In this document: positions 7,900-16,895 of the stretch, piece by piece
How positions within the stretch are numbered: position 1 is the stretch's first letter
How the letters are laid out: each line of letters opens with the position of its first letter
DNA from: an uncultured Fusicatenibacter sp.
GTDB taxonomy: Bacteria > Bacillota > Clostridia > Lachnospirales > Lachnospiraceae
Assembly: GCA_902493585.1 (NCBI GenBank)
Contig: CABUPZ010000017.1
Span: forward strand, 1-43,265
Reading direction: 5' to 3'
Length of the DNA: 43,265 nt
The notes under the pieces: model-generated
Database searches by the model: none
What the model saw: only the letters and a program-made list of their open reading frames with translations
Told to the model about the DNA's origin: nothing
Program-made: the position numbers and the translations under genes

Positions 7900-8706
7900 A
7901 TGTTTGCAAATGAGAGAAGAGAACAGATCATACAGCTTCTGAATCAGCGCTCCTCCGTGAAAGTTGCGGAACTGACGGATATGTTCCAGGTGTCGCTGGA
8001 GACAATTCGGAAAGATCTGGAATTTCTGGAACGTCATGGGGCGCTGAAACGTGTACACGGCGGGGCTCTGAGCATGAGAAAAATGCAGAATTATACCCCT
8101 TTCCCGGAGCGTCAGGAGGTACACAGAGAAGACAAAATGGAAATTTCCCGCCTGGCCTTGAACTATATCCACGAAGGAGAAAGAATCGCGCTGGACACCG
8201 GAACGACAGCCAGAGAGTTTGCCCTGATGCTGTGCCGATCCTTTCATTCCCTGACGATTGTGACGGCGTCCCTGCCGGTTTTTGAGATTATGTCGGGAAA
8301 TCCGGGCTTTAAAGTGATTCTCGCCGGAGGATTTTATGATCCGGATGAAAAATTTTTCTGCGGCCATCTCACTCTGGATATGATCCGTCAGATTCATGTG
8401 TCATCATTTTTCCTGATGCCTTCTGCCCTTTCTCTGGATTTCGGCATCAGCGAACATGTGGGTGGGATGATAGAGGTTCAGCGTGAGATGATAAAGATTG
8501 CAGATCAGGTGATCGTGCTGGCGGACAGTTCGAAGTTCGAAACATGTGCGGGACTCAAAATCTGTGATGTGAATCCAAGATTTACTTATCTGACAGATTC
8601 CGGACTGGACGAGGAAATCCGTGAAGCTTATCGTAAGGCGTCCCTTCATGTGATAAATGAAAAAAGACAATCTGGAAATGATTCCGGTACGTCAGGGACA
8701 AAATAG
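7900..8706 (+). CDS. DeoR family transcriptional regulator
   Basis: A 268-residue repressor of the DeoR/GlpR type. The N-terminal winged helix-turn-helix (residues 1-57) reads RREQIIQLLNQRSSVKVAEL and then the recognition part SLETIRKDLEFLERHGALKRVHGGA. The remainder is the sugar-phosphate-sensing DeoRC domain, with ALDTGTTAREF forming the ligand loop and VILADSSKFE near the end. Proteins of this family usually respond to a phosphorylated sugar or polyol. The gene follows the phosphodiesterase and MFS genes on the same strand, so it probably controls them in response to their product. The ATG at 7900 has GGAGATGG about eight bases upstream. Confidence 0.92.
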   Translation: MFANERREQIIQLLNQRSSVKVAELTDMFQVSLETIRKDLEFLERHGALKRVHGGALSMRKMQNYTPFPERQEVHREDKMEISRLALNYIHEGERIALDTGTTAREFALMLCRSFHSLTIVTASLPVFEIMSGNPGFKVILAGGFYDPDEKFFCGHLTLDMIRQIHVSSFFLMPSALSLDFGISEHVGGMIEVQREMIKIADQVIVLADSSKFETCAGLKICDVNPRFTYLTDSGLDEEIREAYRKASLHVINEKRQSGNDSGTSGTK

Positions 8707-8742
8707 ACAAAAAAACACTTTAGGATTGTAACAAACCTTTCC

Positions 8743-8771
8743 TTGCAATTCCACGCAGAAATGTTTATACT
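8743..8771 (+). promoter_or_regulatory. SigA-type promoter of the LacI-family gene
   Basis: TTGCAA at 8743-8748 and TATACT at 8766-8771 are separated by exactly 17 bases. The start of the LacI-type gene is about 100 bases downstream. It lies just past the DeoR stop codon, separating the two transcription units. Confidence 0.65.
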
Positions 8772-8873
8772 GAATATATAAATATGAAAGGGATTTCAAA
8801 GGTGTGGCTGCACAGAACAGCAACTTCACGGAAATATGGATTCCTGCATGCCTGTGGAAAGGGGAGAATGGAG

Positions 8874-9941
8874 ATGGCAAGAAGTGAACTGAATATCTAT
8901 ACGATTGCAAAAGAAGCCGGAGTGTCTCCGTCCACTGTGTCCAGGGTTATGACACGGAATGCGAAGGTCAGTGAGGAAAAACGCCGCCGTGTAGAGGAGG
9001 TGATCCGGAAATACGATTACCGCCCCAACGCATTGGCGCAGGGACTTGCCAGTCCGAAGACAAAGGTTATCGGTCTTCTGTCTTCCGATCTTTTGAACCC
9101 GTATTATGCGCAGCTTCTGACGGAATGTGAGCATGAGATAGACAGTCTCGGGTACTATCCGATGATTTTTTCCCCGATGAATAGTTATGAACTGGAGGTC
9201 CGGTATCTGCAGAAAATGTTTGATATGCGCGTGGATGCGATCATCATGATGGGGGGGAAGTCGGATCAGCTTGTGACAGATCCGGACTATGCGGACCTGA
9301 TCAACCGGCTGGCGGAGTCCGTGCCGGTCATCACAACCGGAAAAGTCGAAGGTGCCCGATGCTGGCAGGTTTCCATTGATGAGATGAGCGGTGTGGATCT
9401 TGCGATGGATCATTTGTTTTCGCTGGGACATCGCCATATTGCGATGATCGGCGGAAGAAATCATGTAAAATCTACTTATGATAAAAGAATGCGTTATAAG
9501 ACCATACTGAGAAGCCACGGAATCACTTTCCGGGAACGGTATCTGCCGGAATCCGATTATGACATCGAGGGCGGTTATCAGTGTATGAATCAGCTGTTTG
9601 ATACGAACAGAACAATTCCAACAGCTGTGATGGCGATCAACGATTTCAGCGCGGTGGGCGTTATGCGTTCGGTCAAGGAACGTGGACTCAGGATTCCGGA
9701 GGATGTAGCCATCGTCAGCTTCGATAATACCTTTCTTGTGGACACGGTACTGCCGAGACTGACAAGTGTCTGCTACGATTATGGGGCTTTCGGAAAAACA
9801 CTGGCGGATACAGCGGGGCGGCTGATCAATGGAGAGGATGTTCCGGAAATTCAGAAGATTTCCTCGCGGTTGATTGTGCGGAATTCTACCGTAAAGTCCG
9901 CGCCGGATCCTAGCTGGGGGCAGATACACGGACAAAAATAA
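8874..9941 (+). CDS. LacI family transcriptional regulator
   Basis: A 355-residue LacI/GalR regulator. The DNA-binding domain is at residues 1-60 (NIYTIAKEAGVSPSTVSRVM, then the hinge region YRPNALAQGLAS), followed by a periplasmic-binding-protein-like sugar domain with IGLLSSDLLNPYYAQLL, GHRHIAMIGG and a C-terminal VAIVSFDNTFLVD. I chose the ATG at 8874 because GGGGAG lies seven bases before it; ATGs at 8868 and 8784 are also in frame, the last giving 385 residues. It stands upstream of the sugar ABC importer operon, whose leader contains a LacI-type palindrome at 10703-10716, so it is the natural candidate regulator of that operon. Confidence 0.92.
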   Translation: MARSELNIYTIAKEAGVSPSTVSRVMTRNAKVSEEKRRRVEEVIRKYDYRPNALAQGLASPKTKVIGLLSSDLLNPYYAQLLTECEHEIDSLGYYPMIFSPMNSYELEVRYLQKMFDMRVDAIIMMGGKSDQLVTDPDYADLINRLAESVPVITTGKVEGARCWQVSIDEMSGVDLAMDHLFSLGHRHIAMIGGRNHVKSTYDKRMRYKTILRSHGITFRERYLPESDYDIEGGYQCMNQLFDTNRTIPTAVMAINDFSAVGVMRSVKERGLRIPEDVAIVSFDNTFLVDTVLPRLTSVCYDYGAFGKTLADTAGRLINGEDVPEIQKISSRLIVRNSTVKSAPDPSWGQIHGQK

Positions 9942-10030
9942 GCCGGCTTTGTATCGGCTGCAGGCTGACAGGCAACAGAAAAATCCAGGAAGGGGTGTCG
10001 GTTACTACCGATTTTTCCCAGGACATGCAA

Positions 10031-10101
10031 GGAAGAGACAATTCCACAGAATTCGTGCTTTTTATGATTCGAATTCTCTGCGGGACAGTCTCTTCCTTTT
10101 T
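10031..10101 (+). terminator. Terminator after the LacI-family gene
   Basis: GGAAGAGAC (10031-10039) pairs with GTCTCTTCC (10088-10096), and inside it AGAATTCG (10048-10055) pairs with CGAATTCT (10070-10077). A T run follows at 10097-10101. This long two-part stem is on the plus strand about 90 bases after the stop codon. Confidence 0.7.
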
Positions 10102-10200
10102 GCATTCCCTTATTTCAGGGCGCAAAAATCCCTTGTCTGGATTTTTTGAAGCGCTCTTTCGTCTAAGTTGTTTTTTGCTCTTTTTGCCTTTGTATTTCTC

Positions 10201-10239
10201 AATCTCATGATGTAAAAAGCGATGGTATTTCATGAGATT
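10201..10239. repeat. Inverted repeat in the intergenic region before the ABC operon
   Basis: AATCTCATGA (10201-10210) is repeated in inverse as TCATGAGATT (10230-10239), and GAATCTCATG recurs directly at 10265-10274. This lies about 250 bases upstream of the ABC operon promoter. It could be a regulator site or simply a hairpin. I see no gene in the intergenic stretch 9942-10761 apart from this, the terminator, the promoter and the cre-like site. Confidence 0.4.
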
Positions 10240-10489
10240 CGATCCTGAAGTTTGGTATAGTTCCGAATCTCATGTTCTTTCAAACATCCCAGGTTCTTTT
10301 CACTGCAATAGCCACTGTCGGCAGTCTCTTTCAGAATTATTACATGAAACAGATGGGAAAAGATGGGGGGATGTGACAAATGGTCAAAATATCAAGTATA
10401 ACAAAACAACAAAAAGCAATAAGCTGGGTAATGATGACGAAAAATAAAGAATACATAAAAAAATAATTAATAAAATGCACAAACAATAC

Positions 10490-10518
10490 TTGACAATGAC
10501 GCATCATAGGCGTATGAT
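10490..10518 (+). promoter_or_regulatory. Promoter of the sugar ABC importer operon
   Basis: TTGACA (10490-10495) and TATGAT (10513-10518) are 17 bases apart, a near-consensus SigA promoter. The -10 box is one arm of a perfect inverted repeat, ATCATA (10503-10508) with TATGAT (10513-10518), which could be an operator. The spacer also contains GCATCATA, shared with the GPH symporter promoter at 22264-22292. Confidence 0.75.
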
Positions 10519-10702
10519 AGGATTCGTGAAAGGGGTTTCAAGAAAATAAGAAAGACAGGTTAGCCGAAAAAGTAGCAAAGACGGATGGCAGTAAAATATC
10601 TACATAGTATTAAAAAAAAATCATTAAAAGCAGAAAAAAGAGCGGATTAAACAAAGAGAGTATGTGGGGAATTGACATCGGCTTTTTATTTTACGGACAA
10701 CT

Positions 10703-10716
10703 TGAAAGCGATTTCA
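10703..10716 (+). promoter_or_regulatory. cre-like LacI/CcpA operator in the leader
   Basis: TGAAAGCGATTTCA matches the catabolite-responsive-element consensus TGWAANCGNTNWCA at every position and is extended as a palindrome by flanking CT and AG. It lies about 185 bases downstream of the promoter and about 45 bases before the first permease start, a position suited to roadblock repression. It could bind CcpA or the nearby LacI-type regulator. Confidence 0.7.
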
Positions 10717-10761
10717 AGAAAGCCTGATTCAAAAATCAGAAAGAATGGAGGAGAAGAAGAA

Positions 10762-11736
10762 ATGAAAAAGAAAACAAGTCAGGGATCGAGCGCTGCCGTA
10801 GCTGTGCCGTACAAAAAAAAGACATCTGTTTTCAAAATCCTGAAAAACAATAGGACATTATTGCTGATGTGCCTGCCGGCTATTGTATTCTTCATAGTGT
10901 TCAATTATTGTCCGCTGCCCGGTGTATGGATTGCGTTTACCAATTACAATTTCCGGGATGGTATTTTCGGAAGCCCATTCTGTGGAATGGACAATTTCGA
11001 GTTCCTGATCAATTCCGGTGAGTTGTGGACACTGACAAGAAACACAATTCTCTACAATCTCGCGTTTATTGTTTTGGGAAATGTTTTCCAGATCGTAATC
11101 GCCCTGATGCTGAATGAGATTAAGAACAAATGGTTTAAGAAAGTTTCTCAAACGGTTATGTTCCTTCCGTATTTTATCTCTGTGGTACTGATCGGTGCGA
11201 TTGCATTTAACATTTTGAATTATGATACAGGTGCTTTAAACGCCTTGATTCGCGAGACTGGCGGTGATCCGATCCAGATTTACAGTCGGGCAGGTATCTG
11301 GCCATTTATCATCTTCTTCTGTCAGATGTGGCAGCAGACAGGATACGGCTCCGTGGTTTATTTTGCAGCAATCTGTGGAATTGATTCCAGTATGATTGAG
11401 GCTGCTGAAGTAGATGGAGCGACAAGCTGGCAGAGAATCCGCCACATCATCCTCCCGTCTCTGAAAGGTACATTTATTATTCTGCTGCTGTTTGCGCTGG
11501 GCGGAATCATGAGAGGTAACTTCGGTTTGTTCTGGAACATGACCGGAGGTGTTAACTCTCAGCTGTTTGAGACGACAGATATTATTGAAACTTTTGTATA
11601 CCGTACCATGACGACACAGAATAACTTCTCCACCTCATCGGCGGTTGGTCTGTATCAATCTGTTTTCGGCTTCGTTCTGGTTATGATCAGTAACTGGGTT
11701 GTAAAGAAGATAGATCCGGATTATGCATTGTTCTAG
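10762..11736 (+). CDS. Sugar ABC transporter permease (LplB-like)
   Basis: A 324-residue inner-membrane permease of the carbohydrate ABC importer class (CUT1, LplB/YtcP group), with about six helices. The N-terminal region has FKILKNNRTLLLMCLPAIVFF. The cytoplasmic EAA loop, which docks the ATPase, reads EAAEVDGATSWQRIRHIILPSL. The ATG at 10762 has GGAGGAGA about eight bases upstream; the longer frame from 10672 would read through the cre-like site and lacks a ribosome binding site. It begins a three-gene operon with a second permease and a solute-binding protein. No ATPase gene is nearby, as is usual for systems that share an MsmK-type ATPase encoded elsewhere. Confidence 0.93.
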   Translation: MKKKTSQGSSAAVAVPYKKKTSVFKILKNNRTLLLMCLPAIVFFIVFNYCPLPGVWIAFTNYNFRDGIFGSPFCGMDNFEFLINSGELWTLTRNTILYNLAFIVLGNVFQIVIALMLNEIKNKWFKKVSQTVMFLPYFISVVLIGAIAFNILNYDTGALNALIRETGGDPIQIYSRAGIWPFIIFFCQMWQQTGYGSVVYFAAICGIDSSMIEAAEVDGATSWQRIRHIILPSLKGTFIILLLFALGGIMRGNFGLFWNMTGGVNSQLFETTDIIETFVYRTMTTQNNFSTSSAVGLYQSVFGFVLVMISNWVVKKIDPDYALF

Positions 11737-11747
11737 GAGGTGAAGAA

Positions 11748-12650
11748 ATGAATAAGAATAAAAATAAGATTAAGCTTGACCCAGGTACTAAGGTTCTGAA
11801 AGTAATTTCCTATTTGGTTGTAACTTTGTGGTCTGTAATCTGTATTTTCCCGTTTGTGTTAGTTATCTCTGCTTCACTCAGTACAGAGAGTATTATCAGT
11901 AAGGAAGGTTTCGGGCTCCTGCCAAAGGGGTTCACGCTTTCCTCTTATGAATGGGTCTTCCGTTATCCGGAACAGATTCTCGGATCCTATGCAGTTACGA
12001 TTATTATGACAGTGTGTGGAACAGCGATTGGTCTTTTCATTATTGCTATGACCGGTTATGCGCTTCAGCGTAAGGACTTTCTGTTCCGCAATGCGATTTC
12101 TTTTTTCATCTACTTTACCACATTATTCTCAGCAGGTATGGTTCCTACTTACCTGTGGGTTTCTAAGCTGGGCCTGAGAGGAAGCTACATGGCAGTGTTC
12201 CTGCAGCTTCTGATGTCTCCATGGTTGATTGTACTGATGAAAAACTTTGCGAAATCTGTACCTTATGAAATTACAGAATCCGGAAAGATTGACGGAGCTG
12301 GTGATTTTCGAATCTTTATCTCCCTGATTTTTCCGATGCTGAAACCGGCGCTTGCGACTGTCGGTCTGTTTCTTGCTCTTGGTTATTGGAATGAATGGTA
12401 TCAGTCTTCTCTGTATCTGGGAAGCTCAGTGGATTACAAACCTCTTCAGTATTATCTGTATGGTATCATCAACCAGGCCAATGCTCTGAAGAGTTCTGTG
12501 GCTGGAGCCAATGTTTCTGTTACAGACCTTCCAACCAACACCCTGAAAATGGCAACTGCGGTTGTCGCAACCGGACCGATCGTTTTCCTGTATCCGTTCG
12601 TACAGAAATACTTCATTTCCGGTATTACCGTCGGTGCAGTAAAAGGATGA
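11748..12650 (+). CDS. Sugar ABC transporter permease (LplC/YtcP-like)
   Basis: The second permease of the importer, 300 residues, starting 11 bases after the first, with AGGAGG ahead of its ATG. It has the usual first helix (LVVTLWSVICIFPFVLVISASLS cut across membrane), the loop SLSTESIISKEGFGLLPKGF and the EAA motif ESGKIDGAGDFRIFISLIFP. It ends with VQKYFISGITVGAVKG, the typical C-terminus of CUT1 permeases. It should form a heterodimer with the preceding permease. The sugar carried is not readable from the sequence; the linked enzymes point to an oligosaccharide containing rhamnose, galactose or arabinose. Confidence 0.93.
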   Translation: MNKNKNKIKLDPGTKVLKVISYLVVTLWSVICIFPFVLVISASLSTESIISKEGFGLLPKGFTLSSYEWVFRYPEQILGSYAVTIIMTVCGTAIGLFIIAMTGYALQRKDFLFRNAISFFIYFTTLFSAGMVPTYLWVSKLGLRGSYMAVFLQLLMSPWLIVLMKNFAKSVPYEITESGKIDGAGDFRIFISLIFPMLKPALATVGLFLALGYWNEWYQSSLYLGSSVDYKPLQYYLYGIINQANALKSSVAGANVSVTDLPTNTLKMATAVVATGPIVFLYPFVQKYFISGITVGAVKG

Positions 12651-12764
12651 TGAATGCCCCGTTTTGTCAGAAAGATATTTTTTCCGAACCGGTTTTTCGA
12701 TTCGGGGAAGCATTCCGGGGATTCACATAAAATCTAATCCAAATAATCCAAAAGGAGGAACAAA

Positions 12765-14480
12765 ATGAGAAAGAACAATACTCGTAAACGTGCAAGCGCG
12801 CTGATCATGGCATCCATGATGGCAGCAAGCCTTGCAGGATGTGGCGGCGGAAGCAATGATAATGGCAGTGCAAACACTAACAGCGCTGCATCCGGATCAT
12901 CTGCTTCTGAAATTGATACTTCTTCTCATGAAGTCATCAACATGCTGGTACTGGGCAACCGTCCGACTAATGGAAGACTGGAGGCTATGCTTGAGAAGCT
13001 GAATGAAATCCTGAATGAGAAAGTAAACGCAGAGTTGGAGTACACTTACGTAGAGTGGACCGACTGGCAGACACAGTACAATCTGCAGCTTCTGAGCGGA
13101 GATACAAATCTGGATCTGATCTGTACCGCTACGGACTGGCTGTACGGCTGGGAGAACGTAATCAAAGGCGCGTTCATGCCGCTGTCTGAGGAAATGCTGC
13201 AGACTTATGCGCCGGAAACTTATGCACAGGTTACCGAAGATGGTGACTGGGATATCTGTAAGTACGAAGATGAGATTTACTTCATTCCGGAAGATAACTA
13301 CATCCAGTATACAAACCAGGGTATGTTCTACCGCGGCGACTGGGCAGCAGAGGCAGGAATCCCGGATGGAACGATCACAGAGTTTGAGCAGCTGACACAG
13401 TACTTCCAGTATATCAAAGAGAATAAGGAGGATGTAATTCCGTGGGATGTTGCCGGCAAGAACCTGCCGGGTGGTGTACTTGGCGGATATATTTCTTCCA
13501 AGACAGATTATGTATGCTTCAACGGCGTTGGCGTAGGTAACTACACAGATTTCTGGGGCGTAATGCAGAGCGACGGCAACACCGTAACATCTCCGTACAT
13601 GGAGAGTGATGCACTGTATGAAGCTGCAGAACTGATGAAAGAGTGGAACGACATGGGCGTATGGCGCGAGGACGTTTTGAATTTTGACGGTGATGCCCGT
13701 GAGGAAATGTATGCAGGTACAAGCGGCGCTGACCAGCACCATGCACAGACCTACTATAGCTCCATCGTTCCGAATATGGAATCCAAACAGCCAGGTTCTG
13801 ATCCGAAATTCTATTATTGGGGCATGGAAAATCAGAATATCTCCCATCCTCTGAAACTGCATCAGGCGTGTGCAATCAGTGCAAACTCCCAGCATCCGGA
13901 ACGTGCTCTGATGGTTTACGATCTGCTTAGAAATGATGAAGAGTGCTATCGTCTGTTGAACTACGGTATCGAAGGCGAAGATTATGTAGTAACCGACGAT
14001 GGAAAACTTGCTCGTCCGGAAGGATGGGATCAGAGTACAGATGCTCTGGATTCTAACTTCTGGCTGGGACGTAACGATGATCTTGAACTTCAGGATTCCA
14101 CATGGTGGGATGGAACTCAGGATTTCATCGCAAACCTGAACAGCATTGCATATGACTATCCATTTGAGAACTTCATCATTGACACAGCAGCGATCTCTTC
14201 TCAGCAGGCAGCTCTGGCTAACGTACTGTCTGAGTATCTGCCGCAGCTGGCATACGGAAAATTCGATGATCCGAGAGCAGCAATCGATGAGATGAGAGAA
14301 GAGCTCAAAGCAGCCGGATACGATGAGGTTAAGGCATCTATTCAGGAAGATCTGGATGCGTTCGTAGCAGAGCATGGTGACGTACAGTTTGTAAGAGAGG
14401 AAGGCTCCTCTTCCGCAGACACAACCGCGGCTTCTTCTGAAAGTACAGTTTCTACAAGCAGCAGCTCGACAGCGGAATAA
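12765..14480 (+). CDS. Solute-binding lipoprotein of the sugar ABC importer
   Basis: A 571-residue extracellular substrate-binding protein. It begins with a lysine/arginine-rich signal peptide and a lipobox LAGC with the lipidated cysteine at residue 26, followed by a Gly/Ser/Asn-rich linker. The mature part is of the large LplA type (about 500 residues), with LICTATDWLYGWENVIKGAF and FDDPRAAIDEMREELKAAGY near the C-terminus. An unusual Ser/Thr-rich tail of about 25 residues closes the protein. A good AGGAGG precedes the ATG. The 115-base gap after the second permease contains a small CCGAA/TTCGG hairpin that might adjust the relative expression of the binding protein. The ligand is unknown. 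Confidence 0.93.
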   Translation: MRKNNTRKRASALIMASMMAASLAGCGGGSNDNGSANTNSAASGSSASEIDTSSHEVINMLVLGNRPTNGRLEAMLEKLNEILNEKVNAELEYTYVEWTDWQTQYNLQLLSGDTNLDLICTATDWLYGWENVIKGAFMPLSEEMLQTYAPETYAQVTEDGDWDICKYEDEIYFIPEDNYIQYTNQGMFYRGDWAAEAGIPDGTITEFEQLTQYFQYIKENKEDVIPWDVAGKNLPGGVLGGYISSKTDYVCFNGVGVGNYTDFWGVMQSDGNTVTSPYMESDALYEAAELMKEWNDMGVWREDVLNFDGDAREEMYAGTSGADQHHAQTYYSSIVPNMESKQPGSDPKFYYWGMENQNISHPLKLHQACAISANSQHPERALMVYDLLRNDEECYRLLNYGIEGEDYVVTDDGKLARPEGWDQSTDALDSNFWLGRNDDLELQDSTWWDGTQDFIANLNSIAYDYPFENFIIDTAAISSQQAALANVLSEYLPQLAYGKFDDPRAAIDEMREELKAAGYDEVKASIQEDLDAFVAEHGDVQFVREEGSSSADTTAASSESTVSTSSSSTAE

Positions 14481-14560
14481 GAAGAGCTTTCACAGCTTCA
14501 GCCTTCTGTGTTCCGTATAGGCTGAGACTGTAAACGACAGGTAAAAACAAGTAAAAAGAT

Positions 14561-14612
14561 GGGAATACCGATCATCAGATAAAAAAGCTGTGTGTTCTGG
14601 TATTCCCTCTTT
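14561..14612 (+). terminator. Hairpin after the ABC importer operon
   Basis: GGGAATACC (14561-14569) pairs perfectly with GGTATTCCC (14599-14607), followed by TCTTT. The loop is long (29 bases) and the T run is weak, so it may be a partial terminator that allows some read-through into the rhamnosidase gene. Confidence 0.55.
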
Positions 14613-14711
14613 GCGTTTTCAAAGAGCCATGCGACAGGAGATATATTATACGGAAGATGATTGAGGCAATATGGAAACTGTGTCGTCAGAAAAGTTTTAT
14701 GTGGTAATAAT

Positions 14712-16844
14712 ATGAAAAATGAATTTCAACCGGAATGGTATACGATACCGGAATTCGCAAAAGCAGTTCCGATCTGTCTGTACCATAAGGAACAAGAAGC
14801 CGTCGGGGAGCTTTATCCCGGACCGAAAAATCTTCATGTGCTGGTGCGTGGGGAAATTGATATTGAAAGTGGGAAGAACAGTCAGATCATCCTGCGGATA
14901 ACGGCAGATGATTATTATAAAGTCTGGGTGAACGGTAGTTTTGCCGGACAGGGGCCGGCTCCCGCATATCCGGAAGCGTACTATTATAACCAAATAGATA
15001 TTTCTCATCTGGTCAGACCGGGAAAAAATCTGATCGCTGTCCATATGTATTATCAGGGGTTGGTAAATCGTGTATGGAACAGCGGGGACGGGCGTTTTGC
15101 TCTGGCTGCGGAAATAGTGGTTGCGGAGAATCAAAGAGAAACGATTCTCAGGCCGGTTTGGAAGTACAGAAAATCGGATGCATATTACGGGGAAACTACA
15201 GGGTATGAGACACAGTTTTTAGAAAATTTTGACAGCAGATTATGGGATGAGCAATGGAACCGGGCGCAGGAAGAGGATCTCAAGGAATCGTGGGAATTTA
15301 TGGAAAAGGCGGAATGGGCAGATTATCAGATATCCCTGCAGCCTACCAAAATGCTGGAGATTTATGAGATAAGTCCTATGCGGGTGGAAAAACGATCCAA
15401 GAACAGCTGGTTTATAGATGTGGGTCGTGAAATCGTGGGAAATCTGGTGCTGAAGGCGAAAGGGAGAGCTGGCCAAAAAATAATCATCCGGTGTGGAGAG
15501 GAACTGCAGGAAGATGGAAAGGTCCGGTATGAGCTGAGATGTAATTGCAAATACGAGGAAATATGGACATTGGATGACGGCATTTGCAATCTGGAGTTTT
15601 ATGACTACAAGGCCTTCCGCTACGGTTATCTTCAGGCAGAAGAAGGAATAGAGCTTCTTGAGGTAAAAGTCTGTATCCGCCATTATCCTTTTGATGATAC
15701 ACTTTGTACTTTGCAGACAGATGATAAGAAATTGCAACAAATCTTTGAACTGTGCAAAAATACGATAAAGTATGGAACACAGGAAGGCTATCTGGATTGT
15801 CCTACCAGAGAAAAGGGTCAGTATCTTGGCGATGCAGTTATTTCTGCAAGGGCACAGGTGTGGCTGAGCGGTTCGGTAGAAATGCTGAGAAAGTGCGTGG
15901 ATCAGTTTGCGCAGACCGCAGCGGTTTGTCCGGGACTTATGGCCGTTGCTCCCGGTGCTTTGATGCAGGAAATTGCGGATTTTTCACTGATGTATGGAGA
16001 ACTTCTGCTGCTGGATTATCAGTTTACCCGGGATAAAAAGTATCTTGCGAAATATTATCCGGCAGCCAAAGGAATCCTCACATATTTTCGCAAATATGAG
16101 AAAGAAAACGGGCTGCTGTATCAGGTAGATGAGAAGTGGAATCTTGTAGACTGGCCGGAGAATTTACGCGATCACTATGATTTCGTTCTCAGCCGCCCGG
16201 TGGTCGGGCCGGGGTATCATAATGTGGTGAATGTTTTGTATGCAGGTGCAATGAAAACACTTGCACAGATAGAACAGATTTTGAACTACCCTCCCTCCCT
16301 TCCATGGGAGAAGCAAAGAGATGCCTGTGCGAAGATGTTTTATCGGCCGGAGAAAAAGCTGTTTGCGGATTCTGCCAGGAGCGATCACACGGCGATACAT
16401 TCCAACATTTATCCTCTGTACTTCGGATTTGTCCCGGACGAAGCAATCGAAAATGTAGTAAAATTTCTTCAAAGGAAAGGGTTATGCTGTGGGGTAATGA
16501 GCAGCTATTTTCTGATGAAAGGCTTAGGGAGAACGGGACATTACAGAGAACTGTATGAATTGCTTGTCAACGATGGCCCTCACGGGTGGATGAACATGAT
16601 ACGGGAAGGGGCAACCACCTGCATGGAAGCATGGGGAAAGGATCAGAAATGGAATACCAGCTTTTGCCATCCGTGGGGAACATCACCGATCAGTATTATT
16701 ATCGAAGAACTGTGTGGAATTCAGTTGACAGAAAAGGGAGAAAACGGTTATCGCAAAGAATCGCATCTGCCGTTTGCAGTGAAAGAGTGCGACGTACGCA
16801 TCAAATGGCTGATGGATGAGAAGAAACGTTTTTCCGGTATATAA
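14712..16844 (+). CDS. GH78-like alpha-L-rhamnosidase
   Basis: A 710-residue protein with N-terminal beta-sandwich domains (about 1-330), including the sugar-binding-like ITADDYYKVWVNGSFAGQGP, and an (alpha/alpha)6 barrel (about 340-665). Barrel motifs are DCPTREKGQYLGDA (362-375), the acidic NLVDWPEN (477-484), GATTCMEAWG (633-642, with E639) and SFCHPWGTSP (650-659), matching the GH78 scaffold that inverts alpha-L-rhamnosides. The DCP motif differs from the classical DCPQRDERLGWTGDA form, so the sugar is less certain. There is no signal peptide. The ATG at 14712 has only a weak ribosome binding site; a start at 14661 is possible. It is followed 51 bases later by the GH35 gene. Confidence 0.82.
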   Translation: MKNEFQPEWYTIPEFAKAVPICLYHKEQEAVGELYPGPKNLHVLVRGEIDIESGKNSQIILRITADDYYKVWVNGSFAGQGPAPAYPEAYYYNQIDISHLVRPGKNLIAVHMYYQGLVNRVWNSGDGRFALAAEIVVAENQRETILRPVWKYRKSDAYYGETTGYETQFLENFDSRLWDEQWNRAQEEDLKESWEFMEKAEWADYQISLQPTKMLEIYEISPMRVEKRSKNSWFIDVGREIVGNLVLKAKGRAGQKIIIRCGEELQEDGKVRYELRCNCKYEEIWTLDDGICNLEFYDYKAFRYGYLQAEEGIELLEVKVCIRHYPFDDTLCTLQTDDKKLQQIFELCKNTIKYGTQEGYLDCPTREKGQYLGDAVISARAQVWLSGSVEMLRKCVDQFAQTAAVCPGLMAVAPGALMQEIADFSLMYGELLLLDYQFTRDKKYLAKYYPAAKGILTYFRKYEKENGLLYQVDEKWNLVDWPENLRDHYDFVLSRPVVGPGYHNVVNVLYAGAMKTLAQIEQILNYPPSLPWEKQRDACAKMFYRPEKKLFADSARSDHTAIHSNIYPLYFGFVPDEAIENVVKFLQRKGLCCGVMSSYFLMKGLGRTGHYRELYELLVNDGPHGWMNMIREGATTCMEAWGKDQKWNTSFCHPWGTSPISIIIEELCGIQLTEKGENGYRKESHLPFAVKECDVRIKWLMDEKKRFSGI

Positions 16845-16857
16845 TTATATCAGAAAA

Positions 16858-16876
16858 GGCGGAGCAATTTTCCGCC
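16858..16876 (+). other. Small hairpin between the GH78 and GH35 genes
   Basis: GGCGGA (16858-16863) pairs with TCCGCC (16871-16876) around a seven-base loop, ending a few bases before the GGAGG of the GH35 gene. There is no T run, so an mRNA-processing or stability element is more likely than a terminator. Confidence 0.45.
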
Positions 16877-16895
16877 AAAGAAGGAGGATTCATAT

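Noticed and set aside
12897..14375. A 492-residue open frame on the minus strand, opposite the sugar-binding lipoprotein gene
   Set aside because: It is the mirror of a well-supported gene with lipobox and ribosome binding site, has no homologous features I recognise and no ribosome binding site.
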